DNA from: an uncultured Actinomycetes bacterium
GTDB taxonomy: Bacteria; Actinomycetota; Actinomycetes; Mycobacteriales; Mycobacteriaceae
Assembly (NCBI GenBank): GCA_903877095.1
Contig: CAIRCP010000178.1
Coordinates: 1-58,354, forward strand
Length of the DNA stretch: 58,354 nucleotides
Direction: 5' to 3'
How positions within the stretch are numbered: position 1 is the stretch's first letter; the number at the start of each line of letters is the position of its first letter. Shown piece after piece: positions 9,387 through 17,835 of this stretch. The notes under the pieces were generated by a model. It did no database searches, was not told the origin of the DNA, and saw only the letters and a list, made by a program, of their open reading frames with translations. A program made the position numbers and the translations under genes.

Positions 9387-10241
9387 GTGATTGACGACCG
9401 ACCGCCCGACCATGTGCTGGCGGCGTTCGGTCTGAAGGGCGCCGATCCCGAGCCGCTGGCGGGAAGCTGGGAGGGCGGCTGGCGCTGCGGCGAGATCGTG
9501 CTGTCGCCGATTGCCGACCACCCCCGTGCCGCCTGGTCTGCCAAAGTCCGCGAGACGCTGTTCGTCGACGGACTCCGCTTGTCCCGCCCGGTGCGCTCCA
9601 CCGACGGCCGTTATGTGGTATCCGGTTGGCGCGCAGACACTTTCGTCTCGGGCTACCCGGAGGCGCGGCACGACGAAGTCGTCTCGGCAGGGGTGCGGCT
9701 GCACGAGGCCACCGTCGCCTTCGAGCGGCCCAGGTTCCTGACCCAGACGCCAGTGCCACCGTGGACGGAAGTCGACGTGTTCACCACGGCCGACCGCGCG
9801 GCCTGGGAGGACCGACCGCTGCGGGCGTTACCTCCGGGTGCCCCGGCACTGCCCGACGCAGGGGACCGGGCGCACGCCGTCGAACTCATCACTCAGCTGG
9901 CCGGTCTGCGCCGGGCCACGACCAGTCCCAGCCAGGTGGTCCACGGAGATCTGTACGGCACGGTGCTGTTCACCGGCAGCGCGGCCCCGGGCATCACCGA
10001 CATCGCCCCGTGTTGGCGGCCGGCCCCGTGGGCGGCCGGGGTGGCCGTGGTCGACGCGCTGTCCTGGGGCGAGGCCGACGACGGGCTGATCGAGCGGTGG
10101 GACTTCCTGCCGGAGTGGCAGCAGATGTTGTTGCGCGCGTTGATCTTCCGGCTGGGTGTGCATGCATTGCATCCACGTTCCACCCCGGAGGCGTTCCCCG
10201 GCCTGCTGCACACCGCGGCACTGGTGCGGATGACGCTCTAG
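9387..10241 (+). CDS. TIGR02569-family protein (Rv3205c type)
   Basis: 284 aa. The sequence has an aminoglycoside-phosphotransferase-like core, with VVHGDLYGTVLF resembling the kinase catalytic loop HGDLxxxN but with Thr or Val where Asn is expected. The actinobacterial TIGR02569 family has no known substrate. Start GTG 9387 follows TACCCT by 6 nt, again leaderless-like. In M. tuberculosis moeZ (Rv3206c) lies between this gene and the DUF3152 gene; here the gap is only 63 bp. Confidence 0.82.
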   Translation: MIDDRPPDHVLAAFGLKGADPEPLAGSWEGGWRCGEIVLSPIADHPRAAWSAKVRETLFVDGLRLSRPVRSTDGRYVVSGWRADTFVSGYPEARHDEVVSAGVRLHEATVAFERPRFLTQTPVPPWTEVDVFTTADRAAWEDRPLRALPPGAPALPDAGDRAHAVELITQLAGLRRATTSPSQVVHGDLYGTVLFTGSAAPGITDIAPCWRPAPWAAGVAVVDALSWGEADDGLIERWDFLPEWQQMLLRALIFRLGVHALHPRSTPEAFPGLLHTAALVRMTL

Positions 10242-10305
10242 TCCGACGACCGATGCGGAGCGCAGCGACGAGGAGGAGTCGGACAATCAGACTCTAGTCC
10301 GACGA
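10236..10305. repeat. Intergenic repeat with 14-bp direct copies and internal inverted arm
   Basis: CTCTAGTCCGACGA occurs at 10236-10249 and 10292-10305. Between them lies GTCGGAC (10278-10284), complementary to GTCCGAC in both copies, plus GCGGAGCGCAGCGACGAGGAGGA, a motif I associate with mycobacterial interspersed repeats. It fills the gap between convergent genes and may act as a terminator-like hairpin. Confidence 0.6.
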
Positions 10306-10311
10306 TCAGAA

Positions 10312-10623
10312 TCAGCCGCCGAAGTCGTGCCGCACTGACCACGCACCGGCCAGCGGAACCCGGCCGTCGTCGGCGAGTACTCCTTCGGCCCGCAGCAGAT
10401 CCAACTGCTGCGACGCCAGATGCGGGGCCGGCCGTCCGGTCGCTGGGAGCACCCGGTGCCAGGGCAGTTCGGCGGAGTCGACGCGCATAATCCAGCCCAC
10501 GATCCGGGGGCTGGAAAGGCCTGCGGCACAGGCGATATCGCCGTACGTCGACACCCGTCCCGACGGGATCGCGGCGACCAGGGCCCGGACCTGCTCGATC
10601 TGTTCGTCGGTGACTCTGGGCAC
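10312..10623 (-). CDS. Alkyltransferase-like (ATL) protein, MGMT family without the active Cys
   Basis: 103 aa, the DNA-binding domain of the O6-alkylguanine methyltransferase family: VRALVAAIPSGRVSTYGDIA, a helix-turn-helix, then ELPWHRVLPATGR. The acceptor motif is PWHRV at residues 54-58 where active methyltransferases have PCHRV. The protein should therefore bind and flag alkylated bases for nucleotide excision repair rather than repair them. Position matches Rv3204. It starts 1 nt after the stop of the upstream hydrolase gene, so the pair is an operon. Confidence 0.88.
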   Translation of the reverse strand: MPRVTDEQIEQVRALVAAIPSGRVSTYGDIACAAGLSSPRIVGWIMRVDSAELPWHRVLPATGRPAPHLASQQLDLLRAEGVLADDGRVPLAGAWSVRHDFGG

Positions 10624-11421
10624 CTACCCGAGGTGCTCCCGGATCACCGCTGCGGTCTGCGCCGGCTGGACCTGAGCCACCATGTGCAGGCACGGAAAAT
10701 CCACCAGCGTGAAATCCGCACCCAAATGGGCCGACAGGGCGTCGATCAACGCCTCGGTCACAAACGGCGGATCCTGGTGGGCCGCGCGGATCAGCGTCGT
10801 GCGGGTTCCCTTGTGCGGCAACGCGATATCGCGAGCCAACTCACTCCAGTACGACATCATCGCCGGTATGCTCACCCGCCAGCCGAAACGTCCGTTCGGC
10901 AGCGCCATGAGGTGCTCGTCGAGGTCGTCGTCGAGTTCGGCGGGCGGCACGTCGGCCCACACCCCGGTCGACTTCTCGGTGCGCGCCTCGGCGCGGTCGG
11001 GGTAGTCCGGCGAGGCCAGCATCGCCTCGGCGATCTCCTGCATCCATCGACCGTCGAGGGCGACGGCCGGGTCCAGCAGGACCACACCGGACACCAGATC
11101 GGGACACTGGGCGGCCAGGTGCAAGGCCACGGCACCGCCGAAGGAATGCCCGACCACCACCACCGGCCCGTCCGCCTCGCTCTCGATCAGCCCGGCCAGC
11201 GCGGCGACGTTGGCGTCGATCGTCCACGGCGCGGCGTAGGTCGACCGGCCGTGGCCGATGAGATCCGGTGCCAGGACCGCGACATCTTGGAGGTAGTCGG
11301 CGGAAAGGTTGTGCCAGCGCCGGCCGTGGCCGGTCAGCCCGTGGATGGCCAGGACCCGGGCGGGGCCCGGTGGCCCGTAGCGCGGCACGTGGAGCGACGT
11401 CCGGGACTGCATGGCCGTCAA
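10624..11421 (-). CDS. lipV: Alpha/beta hydrolase (LipV/Rv3203 type)
   Basis: 265 aa. Oxyanion region AIHGLTGHGRRW, nucleophile elbow GHSFGG (VVVVGHSFGGAVALHLA) and a distal Asp/His half typical of esterases. Cytosolic, with no signal peptide. ATG codons at 11421 and 11412 are both possible starts. Its position next to the ATL gene is as in M. tuberculosis Rv3203-Rv3204. The substrate cannot be deduced; lipase/esterase activity is known for the LipV family. Confidence 0.85.
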   Translation of the reverse strand: MTAMQSRTSLHVPRYGPPGPARVLAIHGLTGHGRRWHNLSADYLQDVAVLAPDLIGHGRSTYAAPWTIDANVAALAGLIESEADGPVVVVGHSFGGAVALHLAAQCPDLVSGVVLLDPAVALDGRWMQEIAEAMLASPDYPDRAEARTEKSTGVWADVPPAELDDDLDEHLMALPNGRFGWRVSIPAMMSYWSELARDIALPHKGTRTTLIRAAHQDPPFVTEALIDALSAHLGADFTLVDFPCLHMVAQVQPAQTAAVIREHLG

Positions 11422-11439
11422 TCCTAAGTCGGGCCCGCC

Positions 11440-13380
11440 TCAGGGTGCCGAGTCGCCGCTCCACTGGAAGCTGTTGACGTACTTGCCCAGGTCTTGAGCG
11501 AGTTGCAGGTTGGCTCCCGAGGGCAGCCCGGGGCCGGAGTTGGGCCCGAAGGTGCGGTACGGCCCGGTCGCGAAAGCCACCAGGGCGAGGTCGTTCTTCA
11601 CCGCCGCCATGGCCAGGATCCGCTGCCTGCTGGAGGAGGCCGAGGGGTTCTGCGGCCAGAAATCGGCGAGCACGCCGTAGCCGGGCTCGTAGCCGACCAT
11701 GGCGTTGGGGATCTCGTAGGCGACCTTGGCGTCGGGGAAGCGCTTCTTCAGCAGGGACTCCACGATGTCCCGGGCGGGACGGCCTGCTGCCGGCTGGGAG
11801 AACAGCTGCATGACGCCGGTGTCCCCGCCGACGAACTTGGCGGTGACGCCGTTGTCGTTGAGGGTGACCTCGTAGGCGGATTCCGGGGTGGGGTAGGAGA
11901 CCGAGAACTCCCCACCCGGTGCGGTGAACCGGGGCAGGCCGGTCACCGGAGTCCCGGCGGGGGGCCGGCCGCACTCCGGCGGGCACATGTAGTGCGCGAC
12001 CTTCGGGGTCAGCATGAGCGTCACCCCGGCCAGGATCACGGCCACCGTGGCCACCACGACTCCCCATCGGCCCACCAGCCAGCCGACGCGGGGAGGCCGC
12101 AGCGCCGGCGCCCGGTAGGTCCCGGCAGGCAGCGCATATCCGGGATAGGTCGTCTCCGTCGGTCCCGTGACGTCGGCCCGGCCCTGCCGAGCGTCCTCGG
12201 CGGGCTGCGGACGGACACTGCGGCGCTCATTGCGGGAGGTGCGCGTCGACGCCCGGGTGGCGGACCCGCAGGCCGGACAGAACGCCATGTCGGGCACCAC
12301 CATCTCGCACTGGATGCACAGCAGAGGCTGGTCCTGGCGGATCGGGTCGTGGGTCTCGTGCAGCAGCGCCAGTTGCAGCGCAACGCGCAGGACCAGCACG
12401 GCCAGCACGGCCGCGCTGACATGGATGGCGAGCATGACCATCTGGGGCAGCCCGACGATGTCGACCACGCCCACCGCGGTGTGAACCAGCAACACCGCCG
12501 CGGTCAGCAGCGCCAGCAGCAATCGCACCCGCCGGTCGTGCGGACCGCCCGGCGTGAACCACAGCAGGAGGCCGGCGATGCCGCCGGCGGCGGCTGCGGT
12601 GACCGGGATCGTCACCCCGGTCATCAGCACCTCGACGATCAGTCCCTGCACCGGTCGGACGTGGGCGAACAATCCGGTGGTGAACTGCGGGGCCAGTCGC
12701 GCCAGCGTCGCCGCGGTCGTGAACACCAGGGCGCCCAGGGCGCCGATGACGAAGCCGTCCAACGACTCTCGTGTTCCCGGCCGGGTGAACCGCAGCACCA
12801 CCGCCGGCAGCAGCATCAGCGTCATCCCGGTGGCCGGGATGCCGACTCCCTCGCCGATGAGGTGGTGCAGCGCCAGGCCGGCACTGATCGAGACGTCGTA
12901 GGTGCGTGCCACCAGTCCGCCGGTCAGCAACACCCACCCGGCCCCTAGGGCGGCGCCCAGCGCCGCGGCCAGGACGAGTGACGTCCGGGCGATGTCGCGG
13001 TCCAGTCTCGACGTGTGCAGGTAGAGCACGAACACCAGCGGCAGCCCGAGCGCGGACACCGCGATCCCGGCGGCGGGCAGTTTCACCGCCACCGAGACCG
13101 CCAGGGCGAGGAGGCCGACGAGCAGCGTCACCCGGAACGGTCTGCGGGAACGGCCGGGCAGGTGCGGGAATATCGCGCTGGCGAAGTGCGGGACCAGCAC
13201 CCGTTCGGACGCCGCGGCCCCGAAGGCGCCGGGGCGCAACCGCTGCGGTGCGTCCCCGCTGCCGGCGTTCAGGTCGGTGCCGCACACCCCGCAGAAGTTC
13301 CCGGCCGGCACGTCGGCCCGGCAGCGCGGGCACCGGACCGTCGGCGGCGCCTCGGACGGACTGGCGTTCGACCCCGTCAT
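11440..13380 (-). CDS. Double zinc-ribbon polytopic membrane protein
   Basis: 646 aa, not recognised as a named protein. An N-terminal zinc ribbon (CPRC at 17-20 and CGVC at 30-33) is followed by about eight to ten hydrophobic helices. A second ribbon (CIQCEMVV and CPACG) sits in a soluble loop, then come an Arg-rich linker, one more transmembrane helix and an extracytoplasmic C-terminal domain of about 180 aa (FTAPGGEFSVSYPTPESAYEV onwards). Zinc ribbons flanking a membrane core suggest a sensor or scaffold. It is followed within 18 bp by the hydrolase gene and preceded within 14 bp by a secreted protease, so these genes form one transcription unit. Confidence 0.75.
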   Translation of the reverse strand: MTGSNASPSEAPPTVRCPRCRADVPAGNFCGVCGTDLNAGSGDAPQRLRPGAFGAAASERVLVPHFASAIFPHLPGRSRRPFRVTLLVGLLALAVSVAVKLPAAGIAVSALGLPLVFVLYLHTSRLDRDIARTSLVLAAALGAALGAGWVLLTGGLVARTYDVSISAGLALHHLIGEGVGIPATGMTLMLLPAVVLRFTRPGTRESLDGFVIGALGALVFTTAATLARLAPQFTTGLFAHVRPVQGLIVEVLMTGVTIPVTAAAAGGIAGLLLWFTPGGPHDRRVRLLLALLTAAVLLVHTAVGVVDIVGLPQMVMLAIHVSAAVLAVLVLRVALQLALLHETHDPIRQDQPLLCIQCEMVVPDMAFCPACGSATRASTRTSRNERRSVRPQPAEDARQGRADVTGPTETTYPGYALPAGTYRAPALRPPRVGWLVGRWGVVVATVAVILAGVTLMLTPKVAHYMCPPECGRPPAGTPVTGLPRFTAPGGEFSVSYPTPESAYEVTLNDNGVTAKFVGGDTGVMQLFSQPAAGRPARDIVESLLKKRFPDAKVAYEIPNAMVGYEPGYGVLADFWPQNPSASSSRQRILAMAAVKNDLALVAFATGPYRTFGPNSGPGLPSGANLQLAQDLGKYVNSFQWSGDSAP

Positions 13381-13393
13381 ATCGTCAGCTCCG

Positions 13394-14989
13394 TCATTCC
13401 GGCAGCCCCTTGGTGACGAGCAGGACCTTGGCCAGGTTGTCGACGTCGGGCGTTCCGAGTCCGGTCACCAGGTCATAGCCCGGGCCGGCGTCGTAGACGG
13501 CGTTGCCGCCCCGCACCACGTCATGAAACGCCGGTAGCCGGGCACCCTCGGCGGCCCGGTACAGCAGCGGGTTGATATCGCCGAGCGCGGCACCGCCGCG
13601 CTGGGTGAGGTACTCGTTGATCACGGCGGTGATCCCGGCCCACAACGGCGCCGACACCGAGGTGCCGCCGCTGACGATGACCTGCTGTTCGAACACGATC
13701 TTCACGCCGGTGAAGGGGTCGGCCACCGCCGAGATGTCCGGCGTCAGCCGCTTGCCCGCGCCCTGATCGAGTTTCACCCCGGCCTGCCAGAGCGGGCGTT
13801 CGTACAGCGCGGACACCCCCCCGGCCGTCCCCTGGGACAGCGGTGCGTCGAACCAGGCCGTCTCCTTCAGCCACGCGCCGGTGTCGTCGGTGGACAGTGT
13901 GGTGCCGCCGACCGACGTCATCTCGGGCATCGAGGCAACGGCGTCCAGGCCGATGTTGTCCTCGTGCGGCGGCGCCGACCACTCCTCGCCGCCCTTGCAT
14001 TCCAAGCCGGCGAGATCGCCGCTGGCGTCGAACGCCGTGGTGCCGTTCTTGTGAGCGGCCGCCAGCGCAGCGCGCACCGGGACCAGGTCGGCGGCGGTGA
14101 TCAGCTTGTCGCAGCCCCAGCCGATGGACAGACTCCACACCGCGCCCGGGTAGCGCCGGTCGGCGTCCTCCATCATCGCCGCGATCTTCTCGTAGGCGCC
14201 GTCGCCTTCCACCGTCGGCCGGGCGTTGACCAGAACCTTCTTCGCGCCGGGGGCGATGGCGTGGATCGCCTCGAGATCCATGGTGGCCTCACCGCGTCGC
14301 GATTGCGGCTGGCCACCCACCACATCGGGGGTGAACCTGGGCAGCTTGAACGTATCGGCGAACTGGTCGAGGTCGGCCTGATCGAACCCGTCGAAAGCGA
14401 ACACGACCACGGTGACGCCCTCGCCGGTGAAGCCGGCCTCGCGCATCGGCGCGATGTTGTAGGCGCGCAGCAGCGCCGGGGGTGTCAGGCCCTGGCCGGG
14501 CACTTCCAGAGGCAACTGCCAGCGGTCGGCGTTGCGGTGCGGGGTGTAGCCGAGGATGCGCCCGAGGCCGCTCACCTCCGAGCGCACCGCGGCAGGAACC
14601 CCGGGCTGCTGGGGCGAGGCGTAGAAGGTTTGACTCCTTTTGCCCCGGTAGTCGTGCACATCGACGCCGAAGGCCCTGGCCATCGCGGCGCCGGTGCCTT
14701 CGACGAACGCCCACGTCGCGCCGGCGGGCCAGCGCACCGCCAGGCCGTGGTCCCGAGCCCAGCCGGTCAGCCGGTCCGGCCGGGAATCACTGTGTAGCGC
14801 CGCCGTCACCTGCATGTGGCCACCGCGGGCGGGACCGAGATCGGCGGATTCGGCCAACAGCGCCGCATACGGGCCGGCGATCCGGCCCGCGGGAACCGGG
14901 CGGTGACCGCCGGCCACCGCGATCACGGCGGCGGCGTTGACGGTGGCCAATGCGGCCGCGATCAACGCTCTCCGATTCCGGGTGATCAC
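13394..14989 (-). CDS. Secreted S53 family serine-carboxyl protease (sedolisin)
   Basis: 531 aa. Signal peptide at residues 1-28, a propeptide with the kumamolisin layout (GHMQVTAALHSDS, then the SQTFYASP cleavage-zone motif) and a catalytic domain. Likely catalytic residues are E234 and D238 in GEATMDLE, D321 in FDASGD (oxyanion) and S444 in SGGTSVSAP. A C-terminal YDAGPGYDLVTGLG segment resembles the calcium site. Such proteases act outside the cell at low pH. It is not part of the conserved M. tuberculosis block and belongs to the 11.4-17.8 kb insert. Confidence 0.9.
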   Translation of the reverse strand: MITRNRRALIAAALATVNAAAVIAVAGGHRPVPAGRIAGPYAALLAESADLGPARGGHMQVTAALHSDSRPDRLTGWARDHGLAVRWPAGATWAFVEGTGAAMARAFGVDVHDYRGKRSQTFYASPQQPGVPAAVRSEVSGLGRILGYTPHRNADRWQLPLEVPGQGLTPPALLRAYNIAPMREAGFTGEGVTVVVFAFDGFDQADLDQFADTFKLPRFTPDVVGGQPQSRRGEATMDLEAIHAIAPGAKKVLVNARPTVEGDGAYEKIAAMMEDADRRYPGAVWSLSIGWGCDKLITAADLVPVRAALAAAHKNGTTAFDASGDLAGLECKGGEEWSAPPHEDNIGLDAVASMPEMTSVGGTTLSTDDTGAWLKETAWFDAPLSQGTAGGVSALYERPLWQAGVKLDQGAGKRLTPDISAVADPFTGVKIVFEQQVIVSGGTSVSAPLWAGITAVINEYLTQRGGAALGDINPLLYRAAEGARLPAFHDVVRGGNAVYDAGPGYDLVTGLGTPDVDNLAKVLLVTKGLPE

Positions 14990-15058
14990 CGTCGCCCCTC
15001 CTTGTCGTCGCCGTTGGGGCGACTGTAGATGGTCTTGGGGGCCGCCGAGCGGGCACGA

Positions 15059-15802
15059 TCAATCGTTGAACGCCAAGTCTTCCTTCGCGGCGCTGACCAG
15101 CATCTGTTTGAGCGTCGCCGGGGGCATGTCAGCGAGACTGGGCGCCTCGGCGTCGCTGTCTTTGTCCTGATCGCCGGTGGTGGCTTGCCGGCCCGGTGGA
15201 TTTTGGGTGGACGGCTCGGTCTTGGCGGGCGCCAGACCTCTGACACTGAGCTTGAGGACGACGTCGCGTGGCAGCGCGAGTTCGTTGAAGCTGACGAAGT
15301 AGGAGTCTTGCAGCGCCTTCGACAGTTCGACGACCCGGTGCGAGCCGACGAGTTCGGCGTCGGAGATCGCGGTGGAGAGTCTGTCGAAGGCCGGCTGGAA
15401 CTGGCTGCTGAGCCGGCCGTAAATCTCCAAATCGTCCTCGGGAGTCGCTCCGGCGTCCTTGAGCGGCTTGTGTGCCTCCGCGGTCGCGGTCTGGATCGCG
15501 ACCTGCTTCATGACGTTATCCACGCTGGATACCTGGGCCAGCAGATCGGCGTAAATCTTCTCCCGGTTATCGCGCCGGTACTGTTCGATCGCTTGGCGTT
15601 CTTGCGCTTTGGCCTCGATGTTGGCCGTGAAGAGACTGGCGCCCGCGGCGAGCAGGCCACCCAGCAGGACGCCCACCAGTGGCAGAACGGCGTCGTTGAG
15701 TGCACCACGATCCTTCTTTGCGGGCGGCGCATCGCTGTCGTCCGTGTCCGGGGACCGATCGTCCTCGCTGAGAAACGTCGCTGAGTCGTCACCGGGATTC
15801 AT
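15059..15802 (-). CDS. Uncharacterised membrane-anchored coiled-coil protein
   Basis: 247 aa, family not recognised. The N-terminus is acidic (many Asp/Ser), then comes one transmembrane helix (about residues 40-60, VLPLVGVLLGGLLAAGASLF) followed by a long charged helix (NIEAKAQERQAIEQYRRDN) and a helical domain. The C-terminus is Pro/Gln/Asp-rich. I chose ATG 15802 because the frame upstream of it is only an antisense shadow of the next gene. It lies 70 bp from the sedolisin gene on the same strand. Confidence 0.65.
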   Translation of the reverse strand: MNPGDDSATFLSEDDRSPDTDDSDAPPAKKDRGALNDAVLPLVGVLLGGLLAAGASLFTANIEAKAQERQAIEQYRRDNREKIYADLLAQVSSVDNVMKQVAIQTATAEAHKPLKDAGATPEDDLEIYGRLSSQFQPAFDRLSTAISDAELVGSHRVVELSKALQDSYFVSFNELALPRDVVLKLSVRGLAPAKTEPSTQNPPGRQATTGDQDKDSDAEAPSLADMPPATLKQMLVSAAKEDLAFND

Positions 15803-15883
15803 GACCGGGGAGCATAGACCGGATGCGCAGCGGTTTCTGCAATCCACCGGCCTCGCCCGGTCCCAGTGCGAACGAGCTGGCCC

Positions 15884-15889
15884 TACTCT
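15884..15889 (+). promoter_or_regulatory. -10 box, leaderless start
   Basis: TACTCT is separated by exactly 7 nt from GTG 15897, fixing the start of the small membrane protein gene. Confidence 0.5.
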
Positions 15890-15896
15890 GAGCCGC

Positions 15897-16322
15897 GTGC
15901 GAATCCTCCTCGTCATCCCGATCCTGACGGCCGTCGCGGCGGTTGCCTGCGTGCTGTGGCCGCCGGCTCGCCGCTTCATCTGGCCGGCGGTGACGTTGGC
16001 GGCGATCAACGTGGTGTTCACCCCGTTCACCAGTGGGGAGTGGTTTTACCAGCACAAGGAGGACGCCGCCTACCAGAAGGCCGTGGCCAGGGGCGATTTC
16101 ACCCAGTTTGACGATCTGCTCGGCGGGCATGACCCGCGCTTGCTCCCCCGGATGATCGCGATCGCGGTGGGCCTGTTGCTGGTCCTTATCGTGTTCGCCT
16201 TGCTGCGGGTCCGTGCCGCCCGGGGTATACCCGTGCCGCCCGCGACGTCGGCGATCGTCGGCGGCGCGGTCCTGCTCGCCGCCGCGGCGACCCTGGTCCA
16301 GGGATACCTTCTGATCACCTGA
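15897..16322 (+). CDS. Small four-helix membrane protein, unknown
   Basis: 141 aa with four predicted membrane helices (ILLVIPILTAVAAVACVLW, AVTLAAINVVFTPF, IAIAVGLLLVLIVFALL and VGGAVLLAAAATLVQGYLL). A charged loop between helices 2 and 3 contains a KEDAAYQKAVARGDF segment. No family recognised. Start GTG 15897 is set by TACTCT 7 nt upstream. Divergent from the coiled-coil protein gene and about 55 bp ahead of the MBL gene on the same strand. Confidence 0.65.
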   Translation: MRILLVIPILTAVAAVACVLWPPARRFIWPAVTLAAINVVFTPFTSGEWFYQHKEDAAYQKAVARGDFTQFDDLLGGHDPRLLPRMIAIAVGLLLVLIVFALLRVRAARGIPVPPATSAIVGGAVLLAAAATLVQGYLLIT

Positions 16323-16378
16323 GTTTCAGACTTCCCGGTTCCCGCCCGGCGGCGGGCCGTTGTGCAAGACTCACGGCC

Positions 16379-17776
16379 ATGGGTTCGGGGGAGGGGCAGG
16401 CGCTCACTCTGCGCAGCCTCGGCGCGGCCAGCACCGTGACCGGTTCCAAACACCTGCTGGAAAGCGGCGGCCGGCGAATCCTGGTGGACTGCGGCCTGTT
16501 CCAGGGCGTGAAGAACCTCCGCGAACTCAACTGGGCGCCGCTGGAGGTGGATCCGGGCAGCATCGACGCCGTCCTCATCACCCACGCGCACCTCGACCAC
16601 ACCGGGTACCTGCCGCGGCTGGTGAAAGAGGGCTTCGGGGGGCCCATCGTCTGCACCGCGGCGACCGCCGCCGTCGCCGAGATCATCCTGCGCGACAGCG
16701 CCTACCTGCAGGAGCGCGACGCGGCGTTCCTCAACAAACACCAGGCCAGCAAGCACCATCCGGCGTTGCCGTTGTACGACAGCGAGGACGCCCGTCGCAC
16801 GTGCGAGTTGTTCACCACCCGCCCGTTCGGCCGGGAGTTGAGCCTTCCCGACTTCACCCCAACCGATCAGGGGCCGGCGGTGACGTTCCGCCGCGCCGGC
16901 CACATCCTCGGGGCCTCGACGGTGGAGGTGAACTGGGCGGGCCGGCGGATCGTGTTCAGCGGAGACCTCGGCCGCTACGACGACCCGATCATGTTCGATC
17001 CCGAACCGGTCCCGTCGGCGGACTACCTGGTGATGGAGTCCACCTACGGCGACCGGGTGCGCGAGCGGACCGACCCCATCGACAAGCTGGCCGACGTCAT
17101 CGGTGCGACGGTCAATCGCGGCGGCACAGTGGTGGTCCCGGCCTTCGCCGTCGGCCGCGCGCAGACGCTGCTCTACTACCTGTGGACGCTGCGCGAGGCC
17201 GGCCGGCTGCCGGACGTGCCGGTGTATCTGGACAGCCCGATGGCGATCAACGCCAGCGAACTGCTCGGTACCTACTCCGACGACCACCGGCTCGGGCCGG
17301 AGGTCTACCAGAGCATGTGCGCGATGGCCACCTACACCCGCGACGCCGAGCAATCGATGAAGATCTCGGCCAGCACCGACCCCAAGGTCGTCATCTCGGC
17401 CAGCGGCATGGCCACCGGTGGCCGGATCCTGCACCACCTCAAGGCTTTTGCGCCGGATCCACGCAACACCATCATGATCACCGGCTACCAGGTGCCGGGC
17501 ACCCGTGGCGCTTCGATCATCGCCGGGGAGCGCCAGGTGCGGATCTACGGCGAGTGGGTGCCGATCAACGCGCAGGTGGCCAACCTGGCGATGCTGTCGG
17601 CGCACGCCGACGCCGACGAGCTCATCCGGTGGGCCAAGGGATTCACCGCCCCGCCGCGCCGGGTGTTCGTGGTGCACGGCGAACCGCAGCCGGCCGACAC
17701 GCTGCGCCGGCGTCTGGACCGTGAATTGGGCTGGCAGGCAACGGTGCCCAGACCTAACGAGGTCTTCGACCTTTAG
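16379..17776 (+). CDS. Metallo-beta-lactamase/beta-CASP RNA-processing-type hydrolase
   Basis: 465 aa. The MBL metal motif THAHLDH (H69, H71, D73, H74) comes first, then a further metal-ligand His in AGHILGAST and SGDLGRYDD. The beta-CASP domain follows (STYGDR, VVPAFAVGRAQTLLYYL), and the C-terminal RNA-specificity segment has SASGMATGGR, GYQVPGTRG and SAHADADEL. This is the bacterial CPSF73-like family, predicted to be a nuclease. It is distinct from RNase J, which is longer. AAGACT sits 7 nt before the ATG. It lies 59 bp upstream of adnA on the same strand. Confidence 0.9.
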   Translation: MGSGEGQALTLRSLGAASTVTGSKHLLESGGRRILVDCGLFQGVKNLRELNWAPLEVDPGSIDAVLITHAHLDHTGYLPRLVKEGFGGPIVCTAATAAVAEIILRDSAYLQERDAAFLNKHQASKHHPALPLYDSEDARRTCELFTTRPFGRELSLPDFTPTDQGPAVTFRRAGHILGASTVEVNWAGRRIVFSGDLGRYDDPIMFDPEPVPSADYLVMESTYGDRVRERTDPIDKLADVIGATVNRGGTVVVPAFAVGRAQTLLYYLWTLREAGRLPDVPVYLDSPMAINASELLGTYSDDHRLGPEVYQSMCAMATYTRDAEQSMKISASTDPKVVISASGMATGGRILHHLKAFAPDPRNTIMITGYQVPGTRGASIIAGERQVRIYGEWVPINAQVANLAMLSAHADADELIRWAKGFTAPPRRVFVVHGEPQPADTLRRRLDRELGWQATVPRPNEVFDL

Positions 17777-17835
17777 ATCCGGATAACCGTCTTCTCGGCG
17801 GCAGTTTTGTCGGAGCCTCGTGATGGTATGCCTGC

